Shown: positions 1 through 8,360 of the stretch, one piece after another | Numbering within the stretch: position 1 is the first letter of the stretch | Layout of the letters: the number at the start of each line of letters is the position of its first letter | Source: JALOAD01 sp023228995 [NCBI: Candidatus Muiribacterium halophilum] | GTDB taxonomy: Bacteria; Muiribacteriota; Muiribacteriia; Muiribacteriales | Assembly (NCBI GenBank): GCA_023228995.1 | Contig: JALOAD010000057.1 | Coordinates: 1 to 20,765, forward strand | DNA: 20,765 nt | Reading direction: 5' to 3' | Translations under genes and position numbers: made by a program | The notes under the pieces: generated by a model | Databases searched by the model: none | Seen by the model: only the letters and a program-made list of their open reading frames with translations | Told to the model about the DNA's origin: nothing

Positions 1-111
1 TCAATAAATGTAGATACTGAAACTGGGAAAATATTATAACACGGGGGTTTCAAAGAAAGATTTTAAGAATACTTCACACAGGCAGATTTCACTTTATACA
101 AAGGAAATTTC

Positions 112-405
112 ATGGATATAATAGTCAAAGCAAAAGTGGACTTTTCAGTCGCTGAAAGAAGTGGAAGTAGAACAGTATCAAGAGAATTCTCAATTGAAGG
201 AGACAATCAGGTACCAATAATGATAGTCAATGAAGAAGATAGAAGGATAAAAAGAATACCCTTAGTGGATGGAAGTCAGATTAGGAACAATTGGGGGTCG
301 CAATTGGGGGTCAGACCTGTGCAGACTGTTGAAAAATGCAGTTTTCTTTTTTCAAAATTAACTTTAAAAATAAACAGCATGGTCAGGCCGACCTATGTAA
401 GCTAA
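112..405 (+). CDS. Unrecognised short ORF whose 3' end runs into a repeat element
   Basis: I do not recognise this 97-codon reading frame. An AAGGA ribosome-binding-like sequence lies just upstream of the ATG. The first ~60 residues look protein-like (mixed charged and hydrophobic, including VPIMIVNEEDRRIKRIPL). From about base 288 the frame reads through a 12-bp tandem duplication and then into the inverted-repeat element at 301-493, so the last ~35 residues are repeat-derived. In the same frame upstream there are stops at 37-39 and 64-66, with protein-like residues between them. The whole may therefore be a decayed gene truncated by the element rather than a functional small protein. It has no visible operon partner, because the RND adaptor starts 168 bases later. 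Confidence 0.3.
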   Translation: MDIIVKAKVDFSVAERSGSRTVSREFSIEGDNQVPIMIVNEEDRRIKRIPLVDGSQIRNNWGSQLGVRPVQTVEKCSFLFSKLTLKINSMVRPTYVS

Positions 406-493
406 ATTTAGAGCTCGGCACAGACCCTATTTTGTATCAATCCTTGATTTTTTAAGTTTTTCAACAGCCTACACAGGTTTGACCCCGATTTTG
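301..493. mobile_element. MITE-like element with ~36-bp imperfect terminal inverted repeats
   Basis: The left arm (301-335) contains GGGGTCAGACCTGTG followed by CTGTTGAAAAA with small variations. The right arm (457-493) is its imperfect reverse complement, containing TTTTTCAACAG and ACACAGGTTTGACCCC. The ~120-base interior has no convincing ORF. Size and architecture fit a small non-autonomous element or a degraded insertion-sequence end pair. No transposase lies nearby. The GGGGTCAGA core also occurs beside the IS110-family remnant at 17958-17966, so the arms may be related to an IS end in this genome. This element fills most of the gap upstream of the RND adaptor. Confidence 0.55.
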
Positions 494-572
494 TTTTTTT
501 TGCATTTAAAATTTCCTTTTACCTCAAAATTACTTTAAACTGTATTAGATTATAAAAAAAATGGAGATATTT

Positions 573-1649
573 ATGAATATTAAAAAAATTGGAATTCTAT
601 TAATTGTTATTATTGCTTTGTCTTTGGTGGTATTTGTGGGAAATAAAAGCAATAAAACAGATATTGTTGAAAAAAAAGCAAAATTAGCTGTTGTTGATGT
701 TATTGATGTAAAACCAACTGATATTACTCAAGTTCTTGACCTTACAGGAAGCGTAGAACCTTATCATAATGCATCTTTGGCTTCTCCTGCTGAAGGTCCT
801 GTTGCTGAGATTAAAGTTAGAGAAGGAGATATGGTTAAAAAAGATCAGGATATTATTATAATTGGTAGAACTCATGGTATTGATGCTCTTATTGCATCTT
901 TAGAAGAAGAAATGCGTAAAGAAAAAAGTAATTTGGATAGAACTGAACTTCTTTATAAAAATAATGTTCTTCCTGCTGAAAAATATGAAATTGCTCGTGC
1001 TAGTTTTGAAAAAGTAAATGCAGCTCTTATTAAAGCACAGGAACAATCAAGAGATTATATTATAAAAGCTCCATGGGATGGAATTGTTGAAGAAATTCTT
1101 GTAAAAGAAGGTGAATATTTAAGTCCAAGGCAAAAACTTGTTTCTATTTATGAACCTCAAACTTTGATTATTAAATCTACTGTTTATGAAAAATATGCTA
1201 TGGATATTAAGGAAAATATGGAAGTTAATATTGTTTTAGATGCTTATAATAATCAAAAATTTAATGGTTTTGTCAAAAAAGTATATCCTTATCTTAATAA
1301 TAAATTAAGAACAAGACCTTTTGAGGTTGATATTGAAAATGATATTGTTCTTTTACCAGGTATGTTTGCTAGATTATCAATATCTTTAAAAGAAATTAAA
1401 AATACTGTGGTTATTCCTTCTGCTGCTGTATTTACTGATAAAGATGGTGATTTTTCAATATTTACTGTTGAAGACAATAAAGCTGTACAAAAAAAAGTGT
1501 ATAAAGGTATAGAAAATGGTGCTGATATTGAAATAATTAAAGGTTTAGTTTTTGGTGATAAAGTTATTGTAAATGGTATTGATGGTATTAAAAATAATTC
1601 ACCTGTTAAAATTTTAAATAAACAAGCTAAAATCGGAGGTGATAAATGA
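573..1649 (+). CDS. RND efflux periplasmic adaptor (membrane fusion protein, HlyD/AcrA-like)
   Basis: This protein links an inner-membrane RND pump to an outer-membrane channel in the periplasm. The 358 residues start with a single membrane anchor or uncleaved signal (about residues 5-23) without a lipobox Cys. The two halves of a barrel-sandwich (lipoyl-like) hybrid domain follow at about 66-100 and 160-192 (ending in APWDGIVEEILVKEGE). They are separated by a charged helical hairpin at about 102-158. A beta-barrel domain (about 195-275) and a membrane-proximal domain containing VVIPSAAVF complete it. I chose the ATG at 573 because GGAG (563-566) is well spaced from it; an ATG at 561 in the same frame lacks a ribosome-binding site. 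The stop codon overlaps the pump start (ATGA). No TolC-like gene is in the window. The substrate is unknown. Confidence 0.9.
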   Translation: MNIKKIGILLIVIIALSLVVFVGNKSNKTDIVEKKAKLAVVDVIDVKPTDITQVLDLTGSVEPYHNASLASPAEGPVAEIKVREGDMVKKDQDIIIIGRTHGIDALIASLEEEMRKEKSNLDRTELLYKNNVLPAEKYEIARASFEKVNAALIKAQEQSRDYIIKAPWDGIVEEILVKEGEYLSPRQKLVSIYEPQTLIIKSTVYEKYAMDIKENMEVNIVLDAYNNQKFNGFVKKVYPYLNNKLRTRPFEVDIENDIVLLPGMFARLSISLKEIKNTVVIPSAAVFTDKDGDFSIFTVEDNKAVQKKVYKGIENGADIEIIKGLVFGDKVIVNGIDGIKNNSPVKILNKQAKIGGDK

Positions 1650-4600
1650 GGTTAACTCATTATTCACTTTATAAAAAAACTGCTTTATCTGCAATTATAC
1701 TTCTTCTAACAGTTGTTGGAATTTATGGTTATTTTGGTATTCCAGTTGATTTTCTTCCTAAAATTACCTATCCAGTTGTAAAAGTTCAGATAAAATGGCC
1801 TGGTGCAACTCCAAATGAACTTGTATCTGAGGTTGCAGAACCGCTTGAAAAAATTATTTCTACAGTTGATAGGCTTGATTATATTGAATCTTCAAGTGTT
1901 GAAGGTTTGTATTCTTTAACTGTTTATTTTCAATATGGAAGTGATATTGATATAGCTTTTCAGGATGTTTTAGCAGCTATGACGAGAGCTAATTCAAGAT
2001 TGCCTGAAGATGTTGATACTCCTTATGTTTTTAAGGCAGATCCATCACAGCTTCCTGTTACTCAACTTATTGTTAGTTCTGATATATGGGATGGAATAAA
2101 ACTTAGAAGCTGGGTTGAAAACTGGTTTGAAAATATTATTCTTGGTGTTAGAGGTGTTGCTGGTACTGAGATAATTGGTGGTAAAATTCGTGAAATAAAA
2201 GTTGATATTGATACTGAATCTTTGGAAAAACATGGTCTTTCAATTAATTATATTATTAAAAGACTTCAAGAAGAAAATATTGAACAGGCTGGGGCTAGGC
2301 TTATTATTGGTGATAAAGAGATTATTGCAAGAACTCCTGCAAGATATTCAAGTATTGATGATATTAAAAAAATCCTTCTTCTTGAAAGTGATTTTCATAA
2401 AGTTTTGCTTGAAGATATTGCAAAAGTATCGGATTCTTCTGAAGAATTAAGAATGATTACTAGAATGAATGGAAAAGAATGTGTTAAAATTTCTATTCTT
2501 AAAGAAGCTTCTGCTAATACGGTTCAAATTGCTGATAGTCTTTCTCTTAGATTAAAAGATATTAATTCATCACTTCCTAGTGGTATAAAAATACAATCTT
2601 TTGAAGATCAGGCTATTTATGTTAGGCAAAGTATTAATGGTGTTAAAAATGCAGCTTTTAGTGCTTTAATTCTTCTTGTTATTGTTGTGTATTTTTTTCT
2701 TGGAAGTATAAGACAAGTATTTATAATGCTTTTTACACTTCCTATAACTATAATTTTGAATTTTGGTCTTATGAAAGTTGCTGGATTTTCTCTTAATATT
2801 TTTTCACTTGGTGGACTTGTTGTTGCAATTGGAATTGTGCTTGATAATTCAATTGTTGTTTTAGAAAATATTACAAGATATAGAAAAGAGCTTCCTGATG
2901 CTGATAATGAGGAAGTTTGTTTTAAAGCAACTTCTGAAGTCGGAATTGCTATAATTGCGTCAACTATATCTTTTCTTGCTTTATTTTTTCCATTTCTTTT
3001 TGTTGAAGGTTTAACAAGTTTACTTTTTAGAGAACTTATACTTGTTATTTCAGGAATTGTTGTTATAAGTCTTTTTATGGCAATTACTGTAACTCCTATG
3101 ATTTCATCAGTTTTTATTAAAAAAAAGAAAGCTGGAGAAAAAAGTAATTTTTCAGACAATATGTTTGATAAATTAGGTGTTTTTTATAAAAAAATTCTTT
3201 ATAAAACAAATTCATCACCTGTTTTTACTATATTATTTTTTGTTATTTTAACCTTTTTTTCACTTGTTTTATTAAGAAGTACTGGTGGAGAGTTTCTTCC
3301 AATGATAGATGATGGAAGAATAATGATAAAAGTTAGAATGCCAGCTGGAACTTCTTTGAGTGTAACAGATAATGTTTTAAAAAAAATTGAACAAAAGATT
3401 AAAGATGAAAAAGTTATATATAATTATTTTTCACTTTCTGGTGGTCAATTAAAAGGTCTTACAACTTTTGAAATGACAAATGAAGGTGAGATTAATATTC
3501 AGATGATTGATAAAAAAAAGAGAAATATTTCAACATCTGATTATGTTAATAAACTTAGAAGTATTACTTCCAAAATAAATATTCCAGACTCTAAAATAAT
3601 GGTGAGACAAGCTGCAATTAAAGGTATTATGGGTAATAAAGGTTCTGATATTGCAGTTAATATAAAAGGTCAAAAATTAGAAGTTTTGAATAAATTAGCT
3701 CAACAAGCTGTTAAAGAAATGTCAACAATGGATGAATTACAAAATGTAGCTTTTTCTGTTAATTCAACAAGACCTGAAATAAAAATTCATATTGATAGAA
3801 CTCGTGCTTATGATCTTGGAATTACAATGGCTGAAATTAGTACTACAGTAAGAAGTCTTGTTCAAGGAGCTAAAGCTACTGACTATCGAGAAAATGATGA
3901 GTATTATGATGTTGTTGTTAAAATTCCTGAAATTCTTTTAAATTCAAGAAAAGATATTGAAAACATTATTATTACTAATGTAAAGGGAATTCCTATTAGA
4001 ATTAGTGATATTGCTGAAGTTGTAATGGATGAAGGTCCAGTTGAGATAAATAGGGAAAGTCAGATAAAACAGGTTTCTATTGAATGTGATATTACATCAA
4101 ATGATCTTGCTGGAGCAGTTGAAATATTATCTTTAAAACTTGAAAAACTAGATTTACCAGCTGGATATGAAATTAGTTATGGTGGAAAGGTAAAAATGAT
4201 GGGCGATATGAAAAAAACTGTATTTACTGTTATGATATTTTCAATATTTTTCTCATTTATAGTTTTAACAGTACAATTTAATTCTTTAAAATTACCATTT
4301 CTAATTATGATAAGTATTCCAGTTTGTCTAAGTGGTATTGTTTATCTTTTGTATTTTACAGGAATACCTTTAGGTGCTACAGTAATAATAGGTCTTTTAA
4401 TAGTAATATCAGCAAGTGTAAATGATGGAGTTCTTCTTATAACTTCTAGTGAAGATATTGAAAAAACAAACAATTTAATTCCATCAATTGCTATAATCGA
4501 TGCAGCTGTATTGCGTTTAAGACCAAGGCTTATGACTACTTTGACAACAATGGTTGGTTTTATTCCTCTTGCAATGAATCTTGAAGAAGGTGGAGATATG

Positions 4601-4708
4601 CTACAACCTATGGCACTTGCTGCAATCGGTGGATTAGGTATGGAAGCTTTAGTTGCATTGTTTCTTATGCCTTGTCTTTATATTATAATTAATAAAAAAA
4701 AGAGGTAA
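1646..4708 (+). CDS. RND-family efflux pump, inner-membrane subunit (HAE1/AcrB-like)
   Basis: This is a 1020-residue proton-driven efflux pump, the usual length for the family. It has the internal duplication of RND transporters: a first membrane helix near residues 10-30, a large periplasmic loop starting with the conserved PVDFLP...YP segment, helices 2-6 around 330-490, a second periplasmic loop, and helices 8-12 near 855-1015. The proton-relay motif in helix 4 reads GIVLDNSIVVLEN, with Asp400 present and the second Asp of AcrB replaced by Asn401, as in many HAE1-like pumps outside the AcrB group. The C-terminal LRPRLMTTLTTMVGFIPLA is a family signature. The start is supported by GGAGGTGA at 1635-1642 and by ATGA coupling to the adaptor. 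The substrate cannot be told from sequence. Confidence 0.93.
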   Translation: MRLTHYSLYKKTALSAIILLLTVVGIYGYFGIPVDFLPKITYPVVKVQIKWPGATPNELVSEVAEPLEKIISTVDRLDYIESSSVEGLYSLTVYFQYGSDIDIAFQDVLAAMTRANSRLPEDVDTPYVFKADPSQLPVTQLIVSSDIWDGIKLRSWVENWFENIILGVRGVAGTEIIGGKIREIKVDIDTESLEKHGLSINYIIKRLQEENIEQAGARLIIGDKEIIARTPARYSSIDDIKKILLLESDFHKVLLEDIAKVSDSSEELRMITRMNGKECVKISILKEASANTVQIADSLSLRLKDINSSLPSGIKIQSFEDQAIYVRQSINGVKNAAFSALILLVIVVYFFLGSIRQVFIMLFTLPITIILNFGLMKVAGFSLNIFSLGGLVVAIGIVLDNSIVVLENITRYRKELPDADNEEVCFKATSEVGIAIIASTISFLALFFPFLFVEGLTSLLFRELILVISGIVVISLFMAITVTPMISSVFIKKKKAGEKSNFSDNMFDKLGVFYKKILYKTNSSPVFTILFFVILTFFSLVLLRSTGGEFLPMIDDGRIMIKVRMPAGTSLSVTDNVLKKIEQKIKDEKVIYNYFSLSGGQLKGLTTFEMTNEGEINIQMIDKKKRNISTSDYVNKLRSITSKINIPDSKIMVRQAAIKGIMGNKGSDIAVNIKGQKLEVLNKLAQQAVKEMSTMDELQNVAFSVNSTRPEIKIHIDRTRAYDLGITMAEISTTVRSLVQGAKATDYRENDEYYDVVVKIPEILLNSRKDIENIIITNVKGIPIRISDIAEVVMDEGPVEINRESQIKQVSIECDITSNDLAGAVEILSLKLEKLDLPAGYEISYGGKVKMMGDMKKTVFTVMIFSIFFSFIVLTVQFNSLKLPFLIMISIPVCLSGIVYLLYFTGIPLGATVIIGLLIVISASVNDGVLLITSSEDIEKTNNLIPSIAIIDAAVLRLRPRLMTTLTTMVGFIPLAMNLEEGGDMLQPMALAAIGGLGMEALVALFLMPCLYIIINKKKR

Positions 4709-4711
4709 AGT

Positions 4712-5653
4712 ATGAGAGATTATAAATATTTGTTTGGACCTGTTCCATCAAGAAGATTAGGTAGTTCTCTTGGTGTTGATGTTGTTCCTTTAAAAATTTG
4801 TTCTCTTGATTGTGTTTATTGTGAAGTTGGTAAAACTACAGATTTAACAGTTGATAGAAAAGAATATTTCCCAACTGATATAATTGTAGAAGAAATCAAA
4901 GATTATTTAAAAAACAATAAACATCCAGATTATATAACATTTTCAGGTTCTGGAGAACCAACACTTAATATTTCAATTGGTAAAATTATTGATTTTATTA
5001 AATCTGAATATTCTCACATTCCAATTGCAGTACTTACAAATGCAACTTTACTTGGTGATAAACATATTCGTAAGGAATTATTAAAAGCAGATCTTATTCT
5101 TCCTTCACTTGATGCTGGAAGTAAAAAAGTATTTGATAAAATAAATCGTCCTTGCAATAAAATAGATTTTGATAATTATATTGATGGGCTTATACAGCTT
5201 CGAAAAGAATTTAAAGGTAAGTATTGGCTTGAAGTTTTTATTTTACCTGAATATAACGATTCTGCTGAAAATTTAGAAGAGATGAGAAAAATAGTTGAAA
5301 AAATCAATCCTGATTCTATACAATTAAATACTCTTGATAGACCGGGAGTGTTAAGTGATATTTATCCAGCTTCAAGAGAAATGCTTGAAAATATCAAAAA
5401 ATCATGGAAATTTGATAATATTGACATTATTTCAAGAAATAATTCTAATTCCAAAGTAAATATTGTACAGGATAATGTTGATGAAACTATTTTATCTACA
5501 ATAAAAAGAAGACCTTGTACTTTAGAAGATCTTGAAGAAATATTAGGCATTCATAGAAATGAAATAAATAAACATCTTTCAATTCTTGAAAATAACAAAC
5601 AGATAAAAAGAAATATTCAAAATAGAGGAATTTTTTATTCAAAAGCATTGTAA
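4712..5653 (+). CDS. Radical SAM protein (COG0731-like) with C-terminal winged helix
   Basis: This 313-residue protein opens with the FGPVPSRRLG motif of COG0731-type radical SAM proteins. The iron-sulfur cluster motif follows as CSLDCVYC, with Cys30, Cys34 and Cys37 (CxxxCxxC). The SAM-binding GSGEPTL segment lies at about residues 79-85. The last ~65 residues (about 249-313) look like a winged helix-turn-helix, a common extension in this family. The radical SAM core would reductively cleave S-adenosylmethionine, but the substrate is unknown. It begins 3 nt after the pump stop, and its AGAGG ribosome-binding site (4701-4705) overlaps the end of that gene, so it is probably co-transcribed with the RND genes. 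A functional link to efflux is not apparent. Confidence 0.85.
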   Translation: MRDYKYLFGPVPSRRLGSSLGVDVVPLKICSLDCVYCEVGKTTDLTVDRKEYFPTDIIVEEIKDYLKNNKHPDYITFSGSGEPTLNISIGKIIDFIKSEYSHIPIAVLTNATLLGDKHIRKELLKADLILPSLDAGSKKVFDKINRPCNKIDFDNYIDGLIQLRKEFKGKYWLEVFILPEYNDSAENLEEMRKIVEKINPDSIQLNTLDRPGVLSDIYPASREMLENIKKSWKFDNIDIISRNNSNSKVNIVQDNVDETILSTIKRRPCTLEDLEEILGIHRNEINKHLSILENNKQIKRNIQNRGIFYSKAL

Positions 5654-5719
5654 CGAAGTGTTACTGTTTAATTAAATTGAAATTTTGTATCATATAGATA
5701 AATGGGCAATGGAGGAAAT

Positions 5720-7249
5720 ATGAAAAAATTTTTATTAGTTTTTATAATGATTTTGAGCTTTATAACATTTATATGGTCAGATACCAATAGTGACAGAAGA
5801 GATTTTCTTGAAAGTGTTTGGACTGATAAAAATCAAGCAGTTAGTATTGAACAAGTCTGGGAAACTTTATCTCAACAAGAAAAAGTTATGTTGTCTGCTG
5901 CATTAAAACAGATGATATTATCTCAAATTCCAAAAGATGTTTTTGAAAATCCTGATAATTATCTTTCAGCAGTTAAAGATGAAGAATTTAAGCAATATAT
6001 AAAGATAATGTCTAAAGTTGTATTAAATTCAGATCCTGCAAAAATTGCAAAATTGCTTGAAACTATTGATAAAGATCATATTTTAATTGCCGATCCTGCA
6101 ATTTTTAAAGCTGTACATGAATATTTAGGAAGTGGATTTACACGAGTTGGAAATGTTGAAAATACTCCAGCTTTTATAAAAGATGATTTTTCAACAGTAG
6201 GAAGTTTGAGTTTTTTAGATGAAAACGATTCTATATTTTCAGATGAATTACCAAAATCAAAATGGAATAAGGTAAGTGGTAATTTTTCACAAGAATTAGG
6301 TAAAATGTCAAATCTTATAAATATTCCTGATGCAACAATTATAAATTCAATAAGGTTAGCAGATGTTCTAAATCAGATTTCAAATCATGATTCAAATGGA
6401 GTTTACTCAGAAGTTGTTTTTAAAACTGATTCTGCTAATTATACATTAAAAAGACCGGTAGATCTTATAAATGTACTTAAAGTTAGTGATGAATATGAAA
6501 CAGTTGCATTTGAAGTTAGAATGGGAGTTGATTATGGCGGATATAGTATTAAAAAAGGTAGTGAATTCTTATCTCTAGAAATACCAAGTTTTGTAACAAC
6601 TCAAATAAATAATAAAAAAGTTTTATTTCCTTCAAATCATTCAGAATTTGTACTTGCAGTTTATAAAAAAGGCAAAAAAGTTCCTACTGCGTTAGTAAAA
6701 TGGTATATGGGAATTCCTTCAGATAATAAATTACATCAAGGAACAATATGGAAACCTGCAATATGGACTCATTCAAATTGGACTGGAACAAAAATAGTTT
6801 CAATTCATGATGAATTGATTGATCAGAGAAATCTTGTACATTCTGCTATGTATACTATGAAATTATACAATAGTATTCAAAAAGAAAATAAATTTCCAAT
6901 GAATGGATATGGAATGCTTGCGGTATGTAATGATTCAGTATCGATTATGAGAACAATACTTGGTGATTCTCCAATGACTTCAGGATTTCCAAATTTAAGA
7001 TCTTTAAAATATGATTCATTGTATGCAGATACACTTGAAAAATTTGGAGGCAAACTTAGATTAAGCATGGGAATTCTTAATGTTCCAACCGATGTTTATC
7101 CAGAAAAATACAGAGAAGCAGCAAATATAAGCAGATTAGCTTTAAGTTTTCCATACAGAAATGAAAAAAATATTATTGGTTATTCACACAGAGAAACTTA
7201 TGAAATGTTAATGGAAATAGATTCTTCATTTGCTTCAAAGATAAAATGA
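5720..7249 (+). CDS. Exported protein of unknown function
   Basis: I do not recognise this 509-residue protein. The first ~20 residues (MKKFLLVFIMILSFITFIWS) are a typical Sec signal: two lysines, a long hydrophobic core and a small residue before the predicted cut. There is no lipobox, so a soluble periplasmic or secreted protein is likely. The mature part has no further membrane span and only one Cys. It starts with a helical, charged region (about 20-130), followed by a region richer in predicted strands (about 200-370), then a mixed C-terminal region. The start at 5720 is chosen over an in-frame ATG at 5702 because GGAGG (5711-5715) sits four bases upstream of it. It overlaps the following hydrolase gene by ATGA, which suggests joint expression. 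Confidence 0.75.
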   Translation: MKKFLLVFIMILSFITFIWSDTNSDRRDFLESVWTDKNQAVSIEQVWETLSQQEKVMLSAALKQMILSQIPKDVFENPDNYLSAVKDEEFKQYIKIMSKVVLNSDPAKIAKLLETIDKDHILIADPAIFKAVHEYLGSGFTRVGNVENTPAFIKDDFSTVGSLSFLDENDSIFSDELPKSKWNKVSGNFSQELGKMSNLINIPDATIINSIRLADVLNQISNHDSNGVYSEVVFKTDSANYTLKRPVDLINVLKVSDEYETVAFEVRMGVDYGGYSIKKGSEFLSLEIPSFVTTQINNKKVLFPSNHSEFVLAVYKKGKKVPTALVKWYMGIPSDNKLHQGTIWKPAIWTHSNWTGTKIVSIHDELIDQRNLVHSAMYTMKLYNSIQKENKFPMNGYGMLAVCNDSVSIMRTILGDSPMTSGFPNLRSLKYDSLYADTLEKFGGKLRLSMGILNVPTDVYPEKYREAANISRLALSFPYRNEKNIIGYSHRETYEMLMEIDSSFASKIK

Positions 7250-8055
7250 GTAATTTAAATATAAAGATAATTACTGTGGATTCTGCAAGAAAACCAGATT
7301 TTCTTGCAGAACATGGTTTAAGTCTTTTAATTGAATACAATGGTAAAAAAATTCTTTTTGATTCAGGACAAGGTTTAGCAATACAACATAATTTAAAAAC
7401 TCTAAATATTAACACAGATTTTATTGATATATTTGTATTAAGTCATGGTCATTATGATCATTCTGACGGATTTGTTCATATACTCGATAGTATGAAATAT
7501 AAACCTTTTTATTTGCATGAAAAATGTTTTACAAAAAGAATTTCAAGTAATAGCAATAGATATACAGGAATAAGTCAAAAACTTAATAAAGAAAATTTAA
7601 TAAAAAAAGATATATTATTAAAATTCACCCAAAACTTTACAAAAATATACGATAAAATATATTTAACTGGTGAAATACCTCGTAAATATGAAAAAAATTC
7701 AGGACATATAATGTCTGATAACAGGGTAGATATCATGATAGATGATATGGCAATGGCAATTGAATATAAAAACAAAATAGTTATAATACTTGGTTGTACA
7801 CATTCAGGAATAAAAAATACAATTGAATATATTAGAAACAATCTAAAAAAACCAATTTATGCAATTATAGGCGGAACACATTTACTTCACAAAAATGAAG
7901 ATGAACTTATAGAAATTTCCCAATATATAGATGAACTTGATCCCGAATATTGCTATTTTGGACATTGTACTGGAATTGATTCATATTCAATACTAAAAAA
8001 ATATATGAAAACAGATATCAATCATCTATATGCCGGAGATATAATTGATCTATGA
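7246..8055 (+). CDS. Metallo-beta-lactamase-fold hydrolase (COG1237-like)
   Basis: This 269-residue protein is a metal-dependent hydrolase of the MBL superfamily. The metal-binding HxHxDH motif is visible as SHGHYDHSDG (His67, His69, Asp71, His72). Further family positions are LFDSG (Asp39), GCTHSG (His186), GGTHLL (His212) and the C-terminal FGHCTG (His240). This arrangement resembles COG1237 proteins, which include archaeal enzymes annotated as ribofuranosylaminobenzene-phosphate synthase-like. The actual substrate here is unknown. There is no signal peptide, so it is probably cytosolic. It has no strong ribosome-binding site and is probably translated by coupling to the upstream exported-protein gene through the ATGA overlap. 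A dispersed palindromic repeat begins exactly at its stop codon. Confidence 0.85.
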   Translation: MSNLNIKIITVDSARKPDFLAEHGLSLLIEYNGKKILFDSGQGLAIQHNLKTLNINTDFIDIFVLSHGHYDHSDGFVHILDSMKYKPFYLHEKCFTKRISSNSNRYTGISQKLNKENLIKKDILLKFTQNFTKIYDKIYLTGEIPRKYEKNSGHIMSDNRVDIMIDDMAMAIEYKNKIVIILGCTHSGIKNTIEYIRNNLKKPIYAIIGGTHLLHKNEDELIEISQYIDELDPEYCYFGHCTGIDSYSILKKYMKTDINHLYAGDIIDL

Positions 8056-8084
8056 CTGTAATTCCTGTGGAAACGGGAATCCAG
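8055..8084. repeat. Dispersed palindromic repeat (REP-like), diverged copy
   Basis: The sequence around ATTCCTGTGGAAACGGGAAT folds into an ~8-bp hairpin with one G-T pair and ends in CCAG. It matches the widespread GTCATTCC...GGGAATCCAG class of intergenic palindromes. A better-preserved copy is at 9451-9479. It abuts the stop codon of the MBL gene and is followed by a short T-rich stretch, so it may help end transcription there. Confidence 0.6.
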
Positions 8085-8294
8085 CTATTTTTATGGTTTG
8101 TGGGGTTTATAGGGTTTTAATCCTACTGACTTTTTAACCCTCTCACTATCTTCATTAGATGCGTCAACATCGCTAATATCAGCTTTTCATATAATGACAA
8201 GCTGTACTAATTGTGACTTCAGTCACGCTAATGTTTTTCCTTACACCATTTCACCACAAACGTCTAACTTAAAAACAGTGAATGGTGAGAAGAA
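8085..8294. other. Non-coding spacer before the RhuM-Doc gene
   Basis: No convincing gene is visible. The region has less extreme base composition than the flanking genes and holds several small inverted repeats, for example GTGAC-TTCA-GTCAC near 8211-8224. A pair of ATTAGCG-like segments is also present on the minus strand. A roughly 30-codon open frame on the minus strand (about 8091-8180) has no start or ribosome-binding site. I read the stretch as accumulated repeat or mobile-element debris at the left edge of the accessory island. Confidence 0.4.
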
Positions 8295-8323
8295 CTGTCA
8301 TCTGATTTTATATATGTTATAAT
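8295..8323 (+). promoter_or_regulatory. Predicted extended -10 promoter for the RhuM-Doc gene
   Basis: A TGTTATAAT extended -10 element (TATAAT at 8318-8323) lies 17 bases after a weak -35-like CTGTCA (8295-8300). Transcription would start near 8330, leaving a ~30-base leader before the ATG at 8361. This is predicted from consensus match only. Confidence 0.5.
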
Positions 8324-8360
8324 TATTAAAATATAATTAAATTATAAATTGGAAAACATT

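Noticed and set aside
1-39. Possible C-terminal tail of an upstream gene ending in TGKIL and a stop
   Set aside because: Only 12 codons are visible, with nothing to confirm the frame. A downstream in-frame stretch also looks coding-like, so a decayed gene is equally possible.
2617-3159. A 180-codon minus-strand open frame
   Set aside because: It lies wholly inside the RND pump gene and is a composition-driven shadow.
8091-8180. A ~30-codon minus-strand frame (KADISDVDASNEDSERVKK)
   Set aside because: It is closed on both sides, has no start and matches no family I know. It may be debris but cannot be supported as a gene.
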